Below, one piece after another: positions 13,186-24,908 of a DNA stretch of 64,000 nucleotides. Within the stretch, counting starts at the first letter, position 1. Every line of letters begins with the position of its first letter. The DNA lies in assembly GCA_903813345.2 (NCBI GenBank), contig CAIIXF020000009.1, forward strand, positions 26,574,740 through 26,638,739, in the 5' to 3' direction. The position numbers were made by a program, and so were the translations under genes. The notes beneath the pieces are model-generated. The model was not told the origin of the DNA and ran no database searches. It saw nothing but the letters and a program-made list of their open reading frames with translations. The DNA comes from Owenia fusiformis. Its lineage: Eukaryota; Annelida; Polychaeta; Sabellida; Oweniidae.

Positions 13186-13274
13186 TTGTTTGCTAAAATA
13201 TGATATCTTCATCCACGTATCAATTACATCTTCACGTGATATTCGATCTATATCCTTGTAACCATGGGATAAAA

Positions 13275-13385
13275 AGGGTTATGAACTGGGAGGTTTTGGA
13301 TACGGGGTTTTTCCAGAGGGAGATATGCATATCTACCTGAGGGACCGTAGGGACAGAAAGTAGATGTGCATATCTCACATATCTC
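13275..13385. repeat. hairpin repeat A, partial copy
   Basis: Begins GGGTTATGAACTGGGAGG and follows the left arm and centre of the copy at 13448, but ends before the right arm is complete. It abuts the right end of the 2.7 kb TIR element. Confidence 0.7.
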
Positions 13386-13447
13386 AGCATTTTCTACATT
13401 ATACTTATACTTAATTTTACTCTGTATTTATGATATAACATACATAA

Positions 13448-13590
13448 GGGTTATGTACTGGGAGGTTTTGGATATGGGGTTTATCCAGAGGGAGATATGC
13501 ATATCTACCTGAGGGACCATAGGGACCGAAGGTAGATGTGCATATCTCACGAGGGATGAACCAAATATCCAAACCGACCGTACATAACTG
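13448..13590. repeat. hairpin repeat A, full copy
   Basis: GGTTATGTACTGGGAGG ... CCGTACATAACTG: the ends and inner arms pair; the centre is AGGGACCATAGGGACC. Directly followed by the TTTATCC MITE at 13592. Confidence 0.8.
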
Positions 13591-13591
13591 C

Positions 13592-13844
13592 TTTATCCTA
13601 TACCAAGTAGAGTTTTCAGTAGTACAAGGTGTAAAAAATAAACAAATCATTCATATGCAAAGTCATTTTATTGCATTTCCACTTTTTGGAAGCGGGAAGA
13701 TACGCCCCGAAGCGGGAAGATATGCACCGAAGCGGGAGATATGACGGGAGAAGTGGAGGTTCTTGATATGGAAACCTCAAAATCAGGATACGGGATATAT
13801 CTTACCAACTTATCTCCCTAAAACCCTACTTGGCATAGGATAAA
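13592..13844. mobile_element. MITE with 25-bp TIR, copy 1
   Basis: 25-bp ends at 13592-13616 and 13820-13844 match 23 of 25 as inverted repeats (TTTATCCTAT[A/G]CCAAGTAG...). 253 bp long, non-coding, with internal GAAGCGGGAAGATA repeats. A ~90% similar copy lies at 60891-61154, also with hairpin repeat A on its left side. Confidence 0.8.
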
Positions 13845-13945
13845 TCAAGATAATTTCTACTCGCATCTAGTCTATTCCACATGTTTGGGAAAAGTGTACA
13901 GGAAAATCTCCATGTTCAATTGATGTATGATCAACCCTCATAGGG

Positions 13946-15116
13946 GTCAATCCAGTTGTCCGAAACCCAGTTGTCCGAAACTCAATTCTCCGAAACCCAG
14001 TTGTCTGAAACCAAGTTCTCCGAAAATTAGGGGATCTTATCAAAAAATACAATTTCTTAAAATGAATCTTGTCGCAACCTCTGCGAATCACGACAGCATA
14101 ACATTTGAATCACGTTGATATCATTGCAAAATTAGGCTAAATATGCTAAGTCAAGACGTTAATTAGCCCACGAAAGTTCATGGGTAACTTGAGAACTACA
14201 AAATACAACCAAATACTTTTCGAACGTACAATAGCAATATTTCTCACCCAACGTCTTCATAGTTTTAGGAACGTATTTTAAACGCATGATAGCCAAATAT
14301 ATCAAGATACTATATCTGCCTAAATGAAGTTATCTAGTGTTGACAAAGTTTTGAAATATATTTTATCCAGATCCATCAGAAATTAACTTAGCCAATACAT
14401 TTGTTCATAAGAATTCTTTAATTCTACCTCAGCTCGTTCCCAATACGTCCTCAGACAGACAAGAAATTGAAGTCACATCCGTTTGTTTGCGTGGCATATT
14501 TATACGTATACGCACTTTCTCTGATTATTGTCAAACAAATACATTTCAGGAGAAGAACATAAAAAACAAATGCCTGAAACGAATGCCGAAACATAAATCC
14601 CAAGTGATTAAGTTTAGAATGTTTTATTCTTTTACGATTTGATAAGAGACTGAGACTAAGAAATTAAATGCGACGAAATATTTTGACAACGTAATTTGTA
14701 TACTGTTTTATTCTTAAAGTTCTATGCGATACCTTATTTTATCTGTGTTTCATTTTATTTTGCCTATATAAAAGAGATTGAAGAAGATAAGATAAACTGT
14801 TCCGTAATATATATTGTGTTTTAATAACCTTTTTTAGAATCACAATGTAAAATAAATCTCCCGTTCCTGCCATTCTGGTAACGCCATGCAATGGATGCAA
14901 TTCAAAGTGAGAGAGAGAGATCTATGAATATCAGAATGCGTCCATGCCATTAATTTGGCCAAATACATGGCATGAAACTGACGTAAGCTTAAGTAAGCTA
15001 CGCCCCCCCCCCCCTTTCTCTGGTAAATTATGACTTTATTTTTCGGAGTAATGGGTTTCGGACAACTGGGTTTCGGGGAATTGGGTTTCGGACAACTGGG
15101 TTTCGGACAACTGGGG
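13946..15116. mobile_element. 1.2 kb element whose ends are inverted arrays of a 15-bp repeat
   Basis: Left array (13952-14026) has five copies of the unit CCCAGTTGTCCGAAA with changes; the right array (15041-15116) has the same unit in reverse complement (TTTCGGACAACTGGG), also about five copies. The ~1 kb interior has no recognisable coding sequence; it includes a run of 12 C (15003-15014). Likely a non-autonomous DNA transposon with tandem-repeat termini. Confidence 0.65.
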
Positions 15117-16155
15117 TGTCAATATATACGAATCGAATGTATTCTCGTGTGCATTACAATATCCCCATTGAAACATTTTTGGCCTGCAATGGACGTATAA
15201 TGAATTAGAATATGAGGCCGTGTTATCATTCTAATGTAAAGTCATGGTATTTACTGTAGTATTGGGTTGCAAGTTAATATCAGATTCAATGCAAATTAAT
15301 CATCTAATATCAGATGCGCGATCAGTCCAATAATCTAATTTCAGGTCATCAGTTCGATATCTAGCACTTGTTCTAACGACACGGTATTACTAGACTATCA
15401 TATTATAAATACACACACATATAAAACAATCAAACTGGTACACGATATAAGCACGACTGCTCTTTCAATTGAGTATAAATGTTGATAAACTTACCCGGAA
15501 GCCAAGACATACACGTTTAGACGATGCTATTTTCAGTTCAGTGTAAGAGTAAATGCCCGGATATCGAGGCTTTTTCGTGTAAAGTTTTAACCAAGCATCT
15601 AAAATCGGGTTATATTGCGTGTAGAATTTATCGATATCAGGGCCGCTACATGCCAGTGATCAATGATCCAGGTGTGTCTTTCCTGGATAGAAATACAAGA
15701 TTCCATTATCAGGTATCAGGCGTTCAATTTTGTAACGTATGATGGCAACAGGATGGTGCAAAGGCCTGTGGCAGACCGTTTGGTAGAACTCTTTGGAAAT
15801 CAGAGGATAGCATAGAATTACCCAATTGATTGGCCCCGGGGTCATACCACTTCACACCCTTGATTTTTTGAAGGGCTTCTGAAAGCGCTTTACATCATTA
15901 CAAACTGACTTAATTGAATTTCTGCAAAAATAATTGATGGAATCAATGTGATATCACAATGCATGTGCTCATGGGCAAGGGTACCTCAGATATGCTTTGG
16001 AGAACATGTTGAGGGGACCACATGTTTATGTGGATAGACCTAATGATCATATGTAACACAAATAGGAAAAATACAGAATGACTCGGTTAAAGGTCAAGCT
16101 TTAACTAAGAAGAAAGTTAAATGTTAAAGAAACTGTTCCTCTTTTGTCATTTGGT
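15117..16155. other. no gene recognised
   Basis: Non-coding. The part next to 16156 may belong to the mariner-like copy on the minus strand, but no transposase motif could be read. Confidence 0.4.
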
Positions 16156-16375
16156 CCATCCAATCACTTAAAAGTTGGCGCAAGTCAGATTTTACCATGG
16201 GACACTAAAAACTGTCCTGTGCAGTCAATCAAAGACAGATTTTGAATCTGATGGTGTCAAATTATTCGAAAAAGATTTGTCTTTTGGTATCCAAAGTATA
16301 TTTTAGGGGAAAGTCAAAATTATGAAAGATGTTAAACTTTTTGTAAGTGTAACATTTTTTTTGAGACACTCTGTA
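16156..16375 (-). mobile_element. end of a mariner-like element, copy 2
   Basis: Reverse-orientation relative of 9072-9300, ending GAGACACTCTGTA. The two could be ends of one 7.3 kb insertion, but independent copies are simpler given the unrelated elements between them. Confidence 0.6.
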
Positions 16376-16378
16376 TAG

Positions 16379-16523
16379 GGGTTATGCACTGGGAGGTTTT
16401 GGATACAGGGAATATCCCGAGGGATATACAATATATCTTCCCGAGGGACCGAAGGGACCAAGGGAAGATATATTGTATATCCCAAGGGATATTTCCTGTA
16501 TCCAAACCGACCGTGCATAACTG
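16379..16523. repeat. hairpin repeat A, full copy
   Basis: GGTTATGCACTGGGAGG on the left pairs with CCGTGCATAACTG on the right; arms include GGGATATACAATATATCTTCC and its inverse. Begins directly at the end of a mariner-like repeat (16375) and is followed by a MITE at 16525. Confidence 0.8.
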
Positions 16524-16524
16524 T

Positions 16525-16797
16525 TGTATTCCATACCTGAATTCCAAATTTTTTTTCTAAAATTTTTTTTCACATTTTTTCCATAATTTTTTTTCAGAAT
16601 TTTTTTTTGAAATTTTTGAAATTTTTTTTTTCAAATTTTTACTTTCAAATATTTTTCCCGAATTCATTTTAAAGCGGGACATACGATTTATATGTCCCGG
16701 AGCTCCGTTGGAGCGAGACATACGAAAAATATTTGCCCGGATGTGGAATAAATTCCCGGTTGATATGTCCCTGAAACCTCATCGGGTATGGAATACA
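16525..16797. mobile_element. MITE with 13-bp perfect TIR, diverged relative of the 13.6 kb copy
   Basis: TGTATTCCATACC at 16525-16537 and GGTATGGAATACA at 16785-16797. Interior: T-rich runs (16550-16645) then hairpin module B. Same layout (hairpin A, TIR, body) as the copies at 13.6 and 60.9 kb. Confidence 0.7.
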
Positions 16798-19700
16798 TTG
16801 ATCTTTATGACCCTACAACCCAATGTTGAGCATCATTCAACTTAACAAATTTTTATTAATTTGAGATTTCAGGGTCTAATTTACAAAATCATCTATTATA
16901 AAAAAACATTATTACAAAAATATTGAAATATGATAAATTATTAGAGAACAAAACCTTGACCTTGGAAGGGAGGTAAAGCTTTGCAAAGTTCACATCTTCT
17001 GTTTTTATTAAAATATGATGACATCCCTATGTTAGGTCAATTTTATAGAAAATTCGAAATTACATACGTATTATTTATCCCTAATTTATGATGATACTTG
17101 ATAGATTATTTTACCGATACTATAACTGTTAGAAACATTTTATTCAATTGTTTTGGAAGGGGTACTATTCGATGATTTCTTGACACTTTTGTGTTTGGGA
17201 TAATAAAAAATCAATAAAAAGTTCCCTTTTCAATTTTAGTGAGGGTGTGCCATAGGGAGTACAGTCGCACCCAACAGATCCACTTCCTCCATTGCAACTA
17301 GCCTGCACACTTATGTACGCTCATACATTCAAATTTTATTGCCAATAAGATCGTGAATCAAAATATACCAAGATCGTGAATCAAAATAGGCGTGCCAATA
17401 AATCATCCTAGAGGACATATCATAAAAATCACGGTCATAAAAATGACAAAAAAATAAATAGCACTCTTTAATTACTTGTCAAATCCTGAAGAACTTCATA
17501 TGTCTATGTTTATAAACATAAACATAGAAACTGTTTAGAGTAACCATTTGCAATATTTACGAGGTGCCTCGAAGAGGTATGAGGCAACTGTGTTACTAAG
17601 TGCTTAATAAATTCATAAATTCATGTTTCCAAGGTAATACAGTAACTATCCCATAATCTTGTTTTGTGGACCATTTCAAATGAGAAGATATGATGCAAAC
17701 GCGCCAATGAACAGAACTTCGGGAACCGATCGAAACAGCTTAGATCAAAATCCCAATTGAAATGTGTGACTGAGTAGCACAGAAAAGTCAGTGGATCCTG
17801 CTTAAGTCACATTTGCTCCGATTTCATAACATAACATAACACAACATCTCACCGGCCCCGGTTGTGTAAAATCGGCTGACAAGCCCGAGCATTGTACGAA
17901 GCGGGCACCATCGTATGGTTGTTGGGAGATATTTATAGCGGGATGAAAGTTGCCGATGTCTGCCCGATTTTTTCTCAACTAATCTTACCGGAACCTGCCC
18001 GGCCGTGTCCCGTTCGGCCATCGTGCGATTATTTGACTGTTATTGTACTTTTTGTGTTTCAATGTTAAGTTCTTGTTACCAGAGTGTTTGAATCCACAGA
18101 GGCGCAAACACTATTCACAATTGGTCCCTCTTGCACCCAGTTACATATACAACAGATATTGTTTCAATATCTCCACTTTTTCGACGGGTTCTAATAAAAA
18201 TTTACGCGAATGGGAAATGCGTCTGGGGTTTCTTATATTTTAATAACTCGCTCTTTGTACTTTTTCCCATTAATAAAAGGAGTAATAAAAATAGCATCAG
18301 GCGTTTGCATACAAATTCCTCGAGTAAACTTTCTTGACTCATTGGGATACGAACAATGAAAAACAACATTTCCATAAAAGCGTAATGACAAATATTCATT
18401 GAGCAATAAAGAATTTGATCTTGGGATCAGATCTCATGGAAATAATAACTTTAGTCTCGACCTCAACACTTTGTTCTCACATTTAATTTCCACATGTTAT
18501 GCATCTGAGTATGTCGTTCCACTTTTAATTAATATTTGCTCTTGTTTAACTTCGAGTATATTTAGTAGAAAATGAATTCTCCAAGTGTTCTCTATCATAG
18601 GAATAATTACCCCCTATGTAAACGTAAAAACGTGTTGTGTCAGTTTGAAGAAACAATTTGTGGCGATCAATTTGTATTTGATACAGTGAGTGTTTGGCAA
18701 ATCAGTAGTTGTATTTCTGGTTTAGTGCACTTGGGAAAATTATTTATTCTACAGCTTTTGCGATGAGAGTTTCCCAGTAGACAATCCCAGATAAGATTCG
18801 TCATTATATCAATATGTATGCAGAATCGGAGATACTATCAGTGACTTAATGTTAGGCTAGGGACCTGTTTTTATAGAATATTCACTTACGAAATGAGAAT
18901 ATAGGGATACGCAGAATAAGGAATTAGATATAACTCTCTCTAGAAACAACTGATGGGGATTTCTTTCCAATTTAGATAACAAGATTTATGTTTTGATTCA
19001 GGATTTTTATCTTATTTTTTATTCTAAATGTATTTTTAGAGTTGATCTTGCTATAAAATTAGTAACCGTCATTTGTCCCTAAGTAGCTAGATATGCCATG
19101 TTCTGTATCATGTGCACTATGATATTCTGAAACATTATGCCATTGAGACCTATATTTATAAATGACATGAAATTCATTTAGTTTGATTGTATACATGTAC
19201 AAAAAAGACATCGATCTCACCATCAAACACATTATCTTTTTCCTAACATGCATGGAGAACAGAATAGAAAAAAGCTGGATCAGTTCGTTTGAAATTAAAT
19301 ATTCATATGTGTTTTAATTGTAATCGATTCACAGATAAATAGGACCGAAAATCAGGAGCATAGCATTAGTGCCATCTATATGAGTCCGCAATGGAATATT
19401 GATAACTAGATTAGTTTTTTTTTATATATTCTGATGTATATTTTCAATTTGCCCCATGTCTTATCGTATACATTATTATATTACAATATTTTCAAGGTAA
19501 TATGTATAAAAGCAACGTTACGTCTTGCAATTGCACATCCTTCTCTCTGTACGTTCCATTCTAAAAGCATTCTAGGATTAATAGTTTGAAAACAAAAATA
19601 TGTGATGAGCATTAGAATGGCAATTGAGGCAAAGTAGAGCCAGTTATCCGATGAGGGTTTCCTCGTGTAATTTGTGACACCTAAGTCGTGATAATTTTTC

Positions 19701-20033
19701 ATCATTGTACTGATGGTCCGTATGCGCTTCGCATAGTTGATCTCTAGTTTGCACTTTTCAAGCAAAGTTATGCTGGTATACCTACGTCATTCTTTTTCTT
19801 TATTCTTTAATAGGGGTTGCCATACTGTTACACAGTTTAGCCAAATTAATGATGGGGTGTGTTATACGAGAATTTGAATAAATAAACCACCATATTATTA
19901 TGAACGTGTAGGTTCGAAACCCAACATAGTTTATTCTATATTTTTGATACCCATTCGTAGTTTTCTAGATTCCAATAGTTTAGTTGAGCATATTGAGTGA
20001 TAACTATACGTTGTTAAGTAAAGCTATAAACGA
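16798..20033. other. no gene recognised apart from a SINE-like segment
   Basis: AT-rich DNA with a 16-bp perfect palindrome TATGTTTATAAACATA near 17507 and the GC-rich segment at 17.8-18.0 kb. Short frames are not convincing. Confidence 0.4.
17824..18025 (-). repeat. GC-rich SINE-like segment with TTATG tail
   Basis: On the minus strand a ~200-bp segment much richer in GC than its surroundings ends in GTTATGTTATGTTATG, as SINE and LINE 3' tails do. No clear pol III boxes. The reading frame through it looks incidental. Confidence 0.3.
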
Positions 20034-22260
20034 CTCCTATAGGCCATCAGCTTCACCCCAAAATTTAGGTTATCGGTACCAAGTTAGGGGAATAAGCCTC
20101 ATTGTGATTTTTGGCAAGGTAAATACCTCTAGAGTAAGAAATTATATGATAGCATTGCAGGAGTGGCAGCTTATTGGGTGTTATCACCCATTTTTCAAAA
20201 TGGCCGCCGGTGCACTTACTACCAAATAAAAGAAGTTATATGTAAGCATACTGAGAGACAAAAACAGTGATTTTGAGGTATATCTCAAGGTTTTAGGGGT
20301 CAAGGATTTCATTTAAGTCAAAATCTAAGTCATCAAAGAATTGGAAATCCAAGATGGCCGCCAAAATGGATGTCAAAACAAATATGTCACTATTGATTTA
20401 AGTTCAAAAAGCTCAAAGAACGGTTAAAAAGTGACTTTGGAGACCATGAAAAGGTTTTAGAGGCTAGGGATTTTATTTGTCTTTAAATCTAAGTAATCAA
20501 AGAACTACTTTACATAGAAATCCAAAATGGCCGCCAAAATGGATGTCAAAATGAATACATAACTTTTTATGTAAACTCAAAAACGGTTGCTTTTTCAAAC
20601 CATGGTGAGGTTTTAGAGGTTAAGGATTCTATTCATGTGTAAATTGAAGTGATTAAAGAATACGTTTATATAGAGATCTAAAGTGGCTGCAAAAATGAAT
20701 TTATAAGCACATAGAAAAATTAGAATAGTTATTTTAAAGATATCTGAGACTGGGTTTCAGGAGAAAATGGTTTCAATTTACTAGCCTTTACTTAAGTTAT
20801 CCTAACCTTTCCTCATATTAAAATCCAAAATGGTCACCAAACTGGCTGCCAAAATAAATTACCACATTCACATGGAGCATGACACAACCATCTAACCTAT
20901 TTCCTTTATTGCCATTTTGAAGTTCACAGGCTGCAGACCTAGTTCTTTCAACATGATGTTCCGAGAAGAACAGAAGAGATGGGAAGCCTCTAAAGCCTAC
21001 ATGCACTGGAAAGTGTCTCACCTTCCACCCTTTACACCTTACTTTGTCAATGAGGTCTTTATACTCGGCACTCTTCAGTCCAATTGAATCATCTGTGTAA
21101 TTGTAGACTTGGATTGAGTTTGTCCTTTCTTTACAGACCTACGGCCCTCGGGCAGATATATTATATTGGCCTCGGGATAATCCCAATATCAAATAATTCA
21201 CATCAGGGTCATCTTTGATATCCAAATGAATATGTTCCAAAATTAATTATTCATTTTGGCAGCCATTTTGGTTGCCATCCTGAATATCCAAATAAAATAA
21301 TTATTTGATGACTTAAAGTTCTCAACCATTGAAACCTAGCCATTGACTTAAAATTCTCGACCATTGAAACCTAGACATGGTCTCCAAAATCACTTTGTAA
21401 TTGTTCATTCAGCTTATATTAATGGTAACTTATTCATTTTGGCAGCCATCTTGGATTTCCACATCAAGTTATTCTTTGAAAACTAAGACAATAAAATCAT
21501 TGATCCCCAAACCCTTCCATGATCTACAAAACTAAATTTTAGCTATTCTTACATTAATAGTTACATGTTCGTTTCGGCACCCATATTGGCGGCCATTTTG
21601 GTTTTGTATGAAAAGTAATTATTTGATTACTTAGACTAAAATGAAGCATAAGTGAAATCATTAACCTCTAAACCCTTTCATGATCTATAAAATTACTTTT
21701 CATGTGTTCTTTGAGCATGTATCAATACATGTACATGTAGTTACATATTCCTTTTGGCACCTATTTTGGTGGCCATCTTGGATTTACATATAAGGTAATC
21801 CTTTGATGACATAGATTTAGACATGAATAAAATCCTTAGACTTGAAAACCTCTTCTAAATCTCTTCAAAATCATTTTGAAACGTTTTAGCTCGTATCATT
21901 AGTTACATATTTATTTTTGAACCAAAATTGGTGGCCATCTTGGATTTTCATATGAATTTATGTTTTGATGACTTGGATTTAGGCATAAATCGAATTAGTG
22001 ACCCCTAAAACCCAGAATTAGACCCTAAAATTACTGATTTTGCCTCTCAGTATGCTTAGATATAACTTCTTTAATTTGGTAGCAAGCGCACCGGTGGCCA
22101 TTTTGAAAAATGGGTGATAACACCCATTAAGCTGCCACTTCTGCAATGCTATCACATATTTTCTTACTCTAGGGGTGTACACCTTCCCAAAAATCACCAT
22201 GGCCATTATTCCCCTGATTTGGTACCGACCAACCCCCCAGGCTGATCGCCTACTATGAGG
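20034..22260. mobile_element. 2.2 kb foldback element with inverted arrays of 'AAATGGCCGCCA' repeats
   Basis: Outer arms 20034-20300 and ~21995-22260 are inverted copies (for example GGTACCAA, AGGGGAATAA, TTTTCAAAATGGCC, CAGTATGCTTA). Between them each half holds diverged ~170-bp repeats around AATCCAAGATGGCCGCCA, in forward orientation on the left and reverse on the right, so the entire element can fold. The centre carries a coding relic. Confidence 0.7.
20890..21133 (-). pseudogene. coding relic in the centre of the foldback element
   Basis: An open frame reads VYNYTDDSIGLKSAEYKDLI then GWKVRHFPVHVGFRGFPS before running into repeat DNA. The Y..L...C...GW...FPV.VG.RGF pattern is one I recall from predicted retroelement-linked proteins of invertebrates, but I cannot name the family. 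There is no start codon and the C-terminal part is non-conserved. Confidence 0.35.
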
Positions 22261-22519
22261 GCATGAATAGTGTTAAATGGGCTTAGGCCAAGCGTCCGAA
22301 CATTTGCCGTGAAATTGTGATCACTCCTGAATGAATTAGTGCCATCGATATCGAACAAGTAGCACTAGAAGTATTCCCAAGTATAGTACTAATCTGGGAT
22401 ACAATTTCAGATCAAATCCAGAATCAAACCATCAATCTGTAGCATCGATGAGATCCCGTTTTTAAAATAACGTCTCAATCATAAAAGCTGTTTGAATAAT
22501 CATGCGATGAACAGGCGTT

Positions 22520-22740
22520 ATTGATTTTGTTTGTTTGTTTGTATCTTTATTTCCTCCAATTCTGAAGAGTACAATTTCTTATAAAAGAAAATAAATTAGC
22601 AAAAAGTTATATACATTATATACATATAAGGAACATAATCAGTAGTCACATCACATCCAGAGCACCCCCTATTAAACGGCCGGACGCCAGGCTACCGCGT
22701 TGACCCGTAACCGCAACAGGCCCAATGCTCTGGAGTTATT
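22520..22740 (-). mobile_element. 3' end of a non-LTR retroelement with CAAA tail
   Basis: On the minus strand a locally GC-rich segment is followed by an AT-rich 3' UTR, AATAAA and a short (ACAAA)n tail (the TTTGT repeats at 22527-22543). This is the layout of a LINE or SINE 3' end. No coding domain could be recognised. Confidence 0.45.
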
Positions 22741-22939
22741 TTGACTATTTGAGATACGCAAATTACATTCTGCTTTCACATGTATACATTTTATGAACAT
22801 TCTTCGCAATTAATATGTACTGATCAGGTGCCAATTGTTCATTTTCACCAAATATTAGTCTTAGAATTTGCTCATTACTTTGATTCAATATCAGCGAGTG
22901 ATTTTTAACTATATCTAGATAACAGCTCACAAAGATATA

Positions 22940-23128
22940 CACCCCTCAATAAAGTTTGGCAATTCTGCCATTCGATTGCGTTTTATGAAGCCTGTTCCTA
23001 TTTTTACGATTTTAGAAAGTTCGTCAAACTACACTGACTTATACTCGAGGGAAAGAATTCCCAAAATGATCACATGAAATTCAATTTAATTGGAAACTGC
23101 TACGTCCGTTAAACTCTTCAGGGGGGTG
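22940..23128. mobile_element. 189-bp MITE with TA flanks and CACCCCTC ends
   Basis: Left CACCCCTCAATAAAGTTT and right-end reverse complement CACCCCCCTGAAGAGTTT; TA at 22938-22939 and 23129-23130. A related end (CTCCCCTCCATAAGTTTGGC) is at 259-278. Confidence 0.6.
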
Positions 23129-23999
23129 TATGTAGCATGTGTCTGCTATCATAGAGTTGAACATGAACGCTCACACATCTTGAATATGCCATGCATATTA
23201 GATTAACAATAATCCAACAAGATTGGAAGGATTATATCTCACAGTTATTTTCACAAAACATGAAATAAATCAAAAGTCTACACGAATGAGATAAACTAGC
23301 TTTTGTTCAAGGGCACTTAATAAGAAATAACTCCACTCAATACCAGTTATAAGTTCCGTGTATATAAATAGATCACAATTTAATCGTAATTATGGTAAGA
23401 ACATGGATTTAGGTAACGGTATATCCAATTTCATCGAATATGGGAATGCCATTTACATTTTTGTCTTTTTATATCTTCTCGTTAAGGACGTGTGCAATGG
23501 TTTGAAGATGCAAATAAATTAGTTCTTACAGTTCTTGAAGTAGTTCTTGTTATCCAATCGAAACATGTCGTCGACAGTGCAACACACTTCGAAAACCACA
23601 ACAGAGCACAGTGACACCTTTTAAAACATAGTGAAAGCAACGCATGCGCATGCACCATCGGGGTAAGTCACGCCCTCTCCATCTCTATACTTCTGGAGAG
23701 ATACAACAGAGAGAGATCCTATGAGTATCAGAATGCGCATGCACAGACAGCGAAAAGTTGATTGATCAAGATGACTTCATTTGTTTGTATTTCAATGTTG
23801 ATATAACTTTTTCCATGATTGTGTACGTAAGGAAGCTGAGGTACATATGGTTCAAACTACTCGCTTCATTAACACTACTCAAACACCACACGCCATCACA
23901 GATTGAAAACAGAATTCTTGGATCAGGAAGAATTTATTTCAAAAAGCTTTTTAATATTATAATGCTAATTAACTTGTTTGGGCCGAGATGACAATAAAT

Positions 24000-24780
24000 T
24001 AAAATATTGGTTCAAATTTTATATTCTGATCACGCCTAAGAACACAGTCTAGTCTAATCGGATTGAATTCAAATTTTATATGCCGATGCCTAGGGACACC
24101 GAAGCGTTGTTCGCTAAAGAATTTTAAAGATGGAGGCTGAATTTAAAAATGACCGCCATTTTTCGTAAAGTACCTTATCTTTGATTAATACCAAATGCCA
24201 CTTGACGGATTTGGATCAAATTTTATATGTTGATGCCAAGGGACAAGGAAGCTCTGTTAAATAAAACATTTTAAAGATAACCACCGAATGTCAAAATGCC
24301 ACCCATTTTCCATAAACGTAATTCTTGATACTTCAAACTCAGTGGGCGGATATGGTTCAAGCAGATACTGTAGAAGTGGAAACTTTAACGACGTGGAAAC
24401 TTTGGCGAAATTTAGCGTTGAAGGAGAGACGCCAAAATAAAAATTCGTAGAAAAATATGAAAAAAATATCGGTGGGCGATAATACCGTGAAGAATACAGA
24501 TCGACATCCAGATGCTGAATTTCGTTTCGAATACATAAATAATACATACCTGCCACCCATTTTCCATAAACGTAATTCTTGATACTTCAAACTCAGTGGG
24601 CGGATATGGTTCAAGCAGATAAGCTCTGCTCAATGCAAATAGGAATTTTCAAGATGGCGTTTAAATTTCAAAATGGCTGCCATTTTTGATTAAAAGATGA
24701 ACTCTTTGAAAACTCAAATATCAGAGGATGGTTTTGGTTCATGCTGCTACATAGGACAAACGGGAGTTCTTTTAAAAATG
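24000..24780 (+). repeat. diverged AAGATGGCGGC-family repeats with a 71-bp exact duplication
   Basis: Units similar to the 7.8 kb array (TTGGTTCAAATTTTATAT, GCCTAGGGACA, TTTCGTAAA). Bases 24297-24367 and 24551-24621 are identical, flanking 183 bp of unrelated sequence. Confidence 0.75.
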
Positions 24781-24831
24781 AAATTTTCAAGTGGCCACTA
24801 ATTATCAAAATATGTTTTTAGAAAACCATTT

Positions 24832-24908
24832 TAATATCGGTGATATTGATATCTGCACTTGTTTGCTTCGCTCTCTCGTGCAGAAATCAATATCACCTCG
24901 GAGATAAA
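24832..24908. repeat. hairpin repeat, third member of the GAGTGAGCG-loop family
   Basis: GGTGATATTGAT and ATCAATATCACC form the stem; the loop is the reverse complement of the GCACGAGNNAGCGNAGC core seen near 10.8 and 11.2 kb. Confidence 0.6.

Larger units (their letters stand above)
10574..13273. mobile_element. 2.7 kb element with ~115-bp terminal inverted repeats (LINE nested inside)
   Basis: Left arm 10574-10690 and right arm 13160-13273 are inverted copies with scattered mismatches, both starting TTTATCCCATGGTT and running inward to the AAACCATCGAATATCAC motif. The interior without the LINE is about 1.1 kb and codes nothing recognisable, so this is a non-autonomous DNA transposon. The LINE (11466-13030) inserted later. 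Confidence 0.7.

Noticed and set aside
13946-14026. CRISPR-like array of short repeats
   Set aside because: Units are directly tandem with no spacers and the genome is eukaryotic.
13927-14118. Pro/Ser/Lys-rich repeat peptide
   Set aside because: It is the translation of the 15-bp DNA repeat in an element terminus, not a gene.
9072-16375. A single 7.3 kb element bounded by the inverted mariner-like ends
   Set aside because: The interior is a mosaic of unrelated elements and the copies are diverged; two independent insertions are simpler.
19481-19765. 94-codon minus-strand frame with one hydrophobic segment
   Set aside because: One possible membrane helix only; no homology recognised and no splice context.
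19908-19925. GGTTCGAAACCC as a tRNA B box
   Set aside because: No A box or cloverleaf can be built around it.
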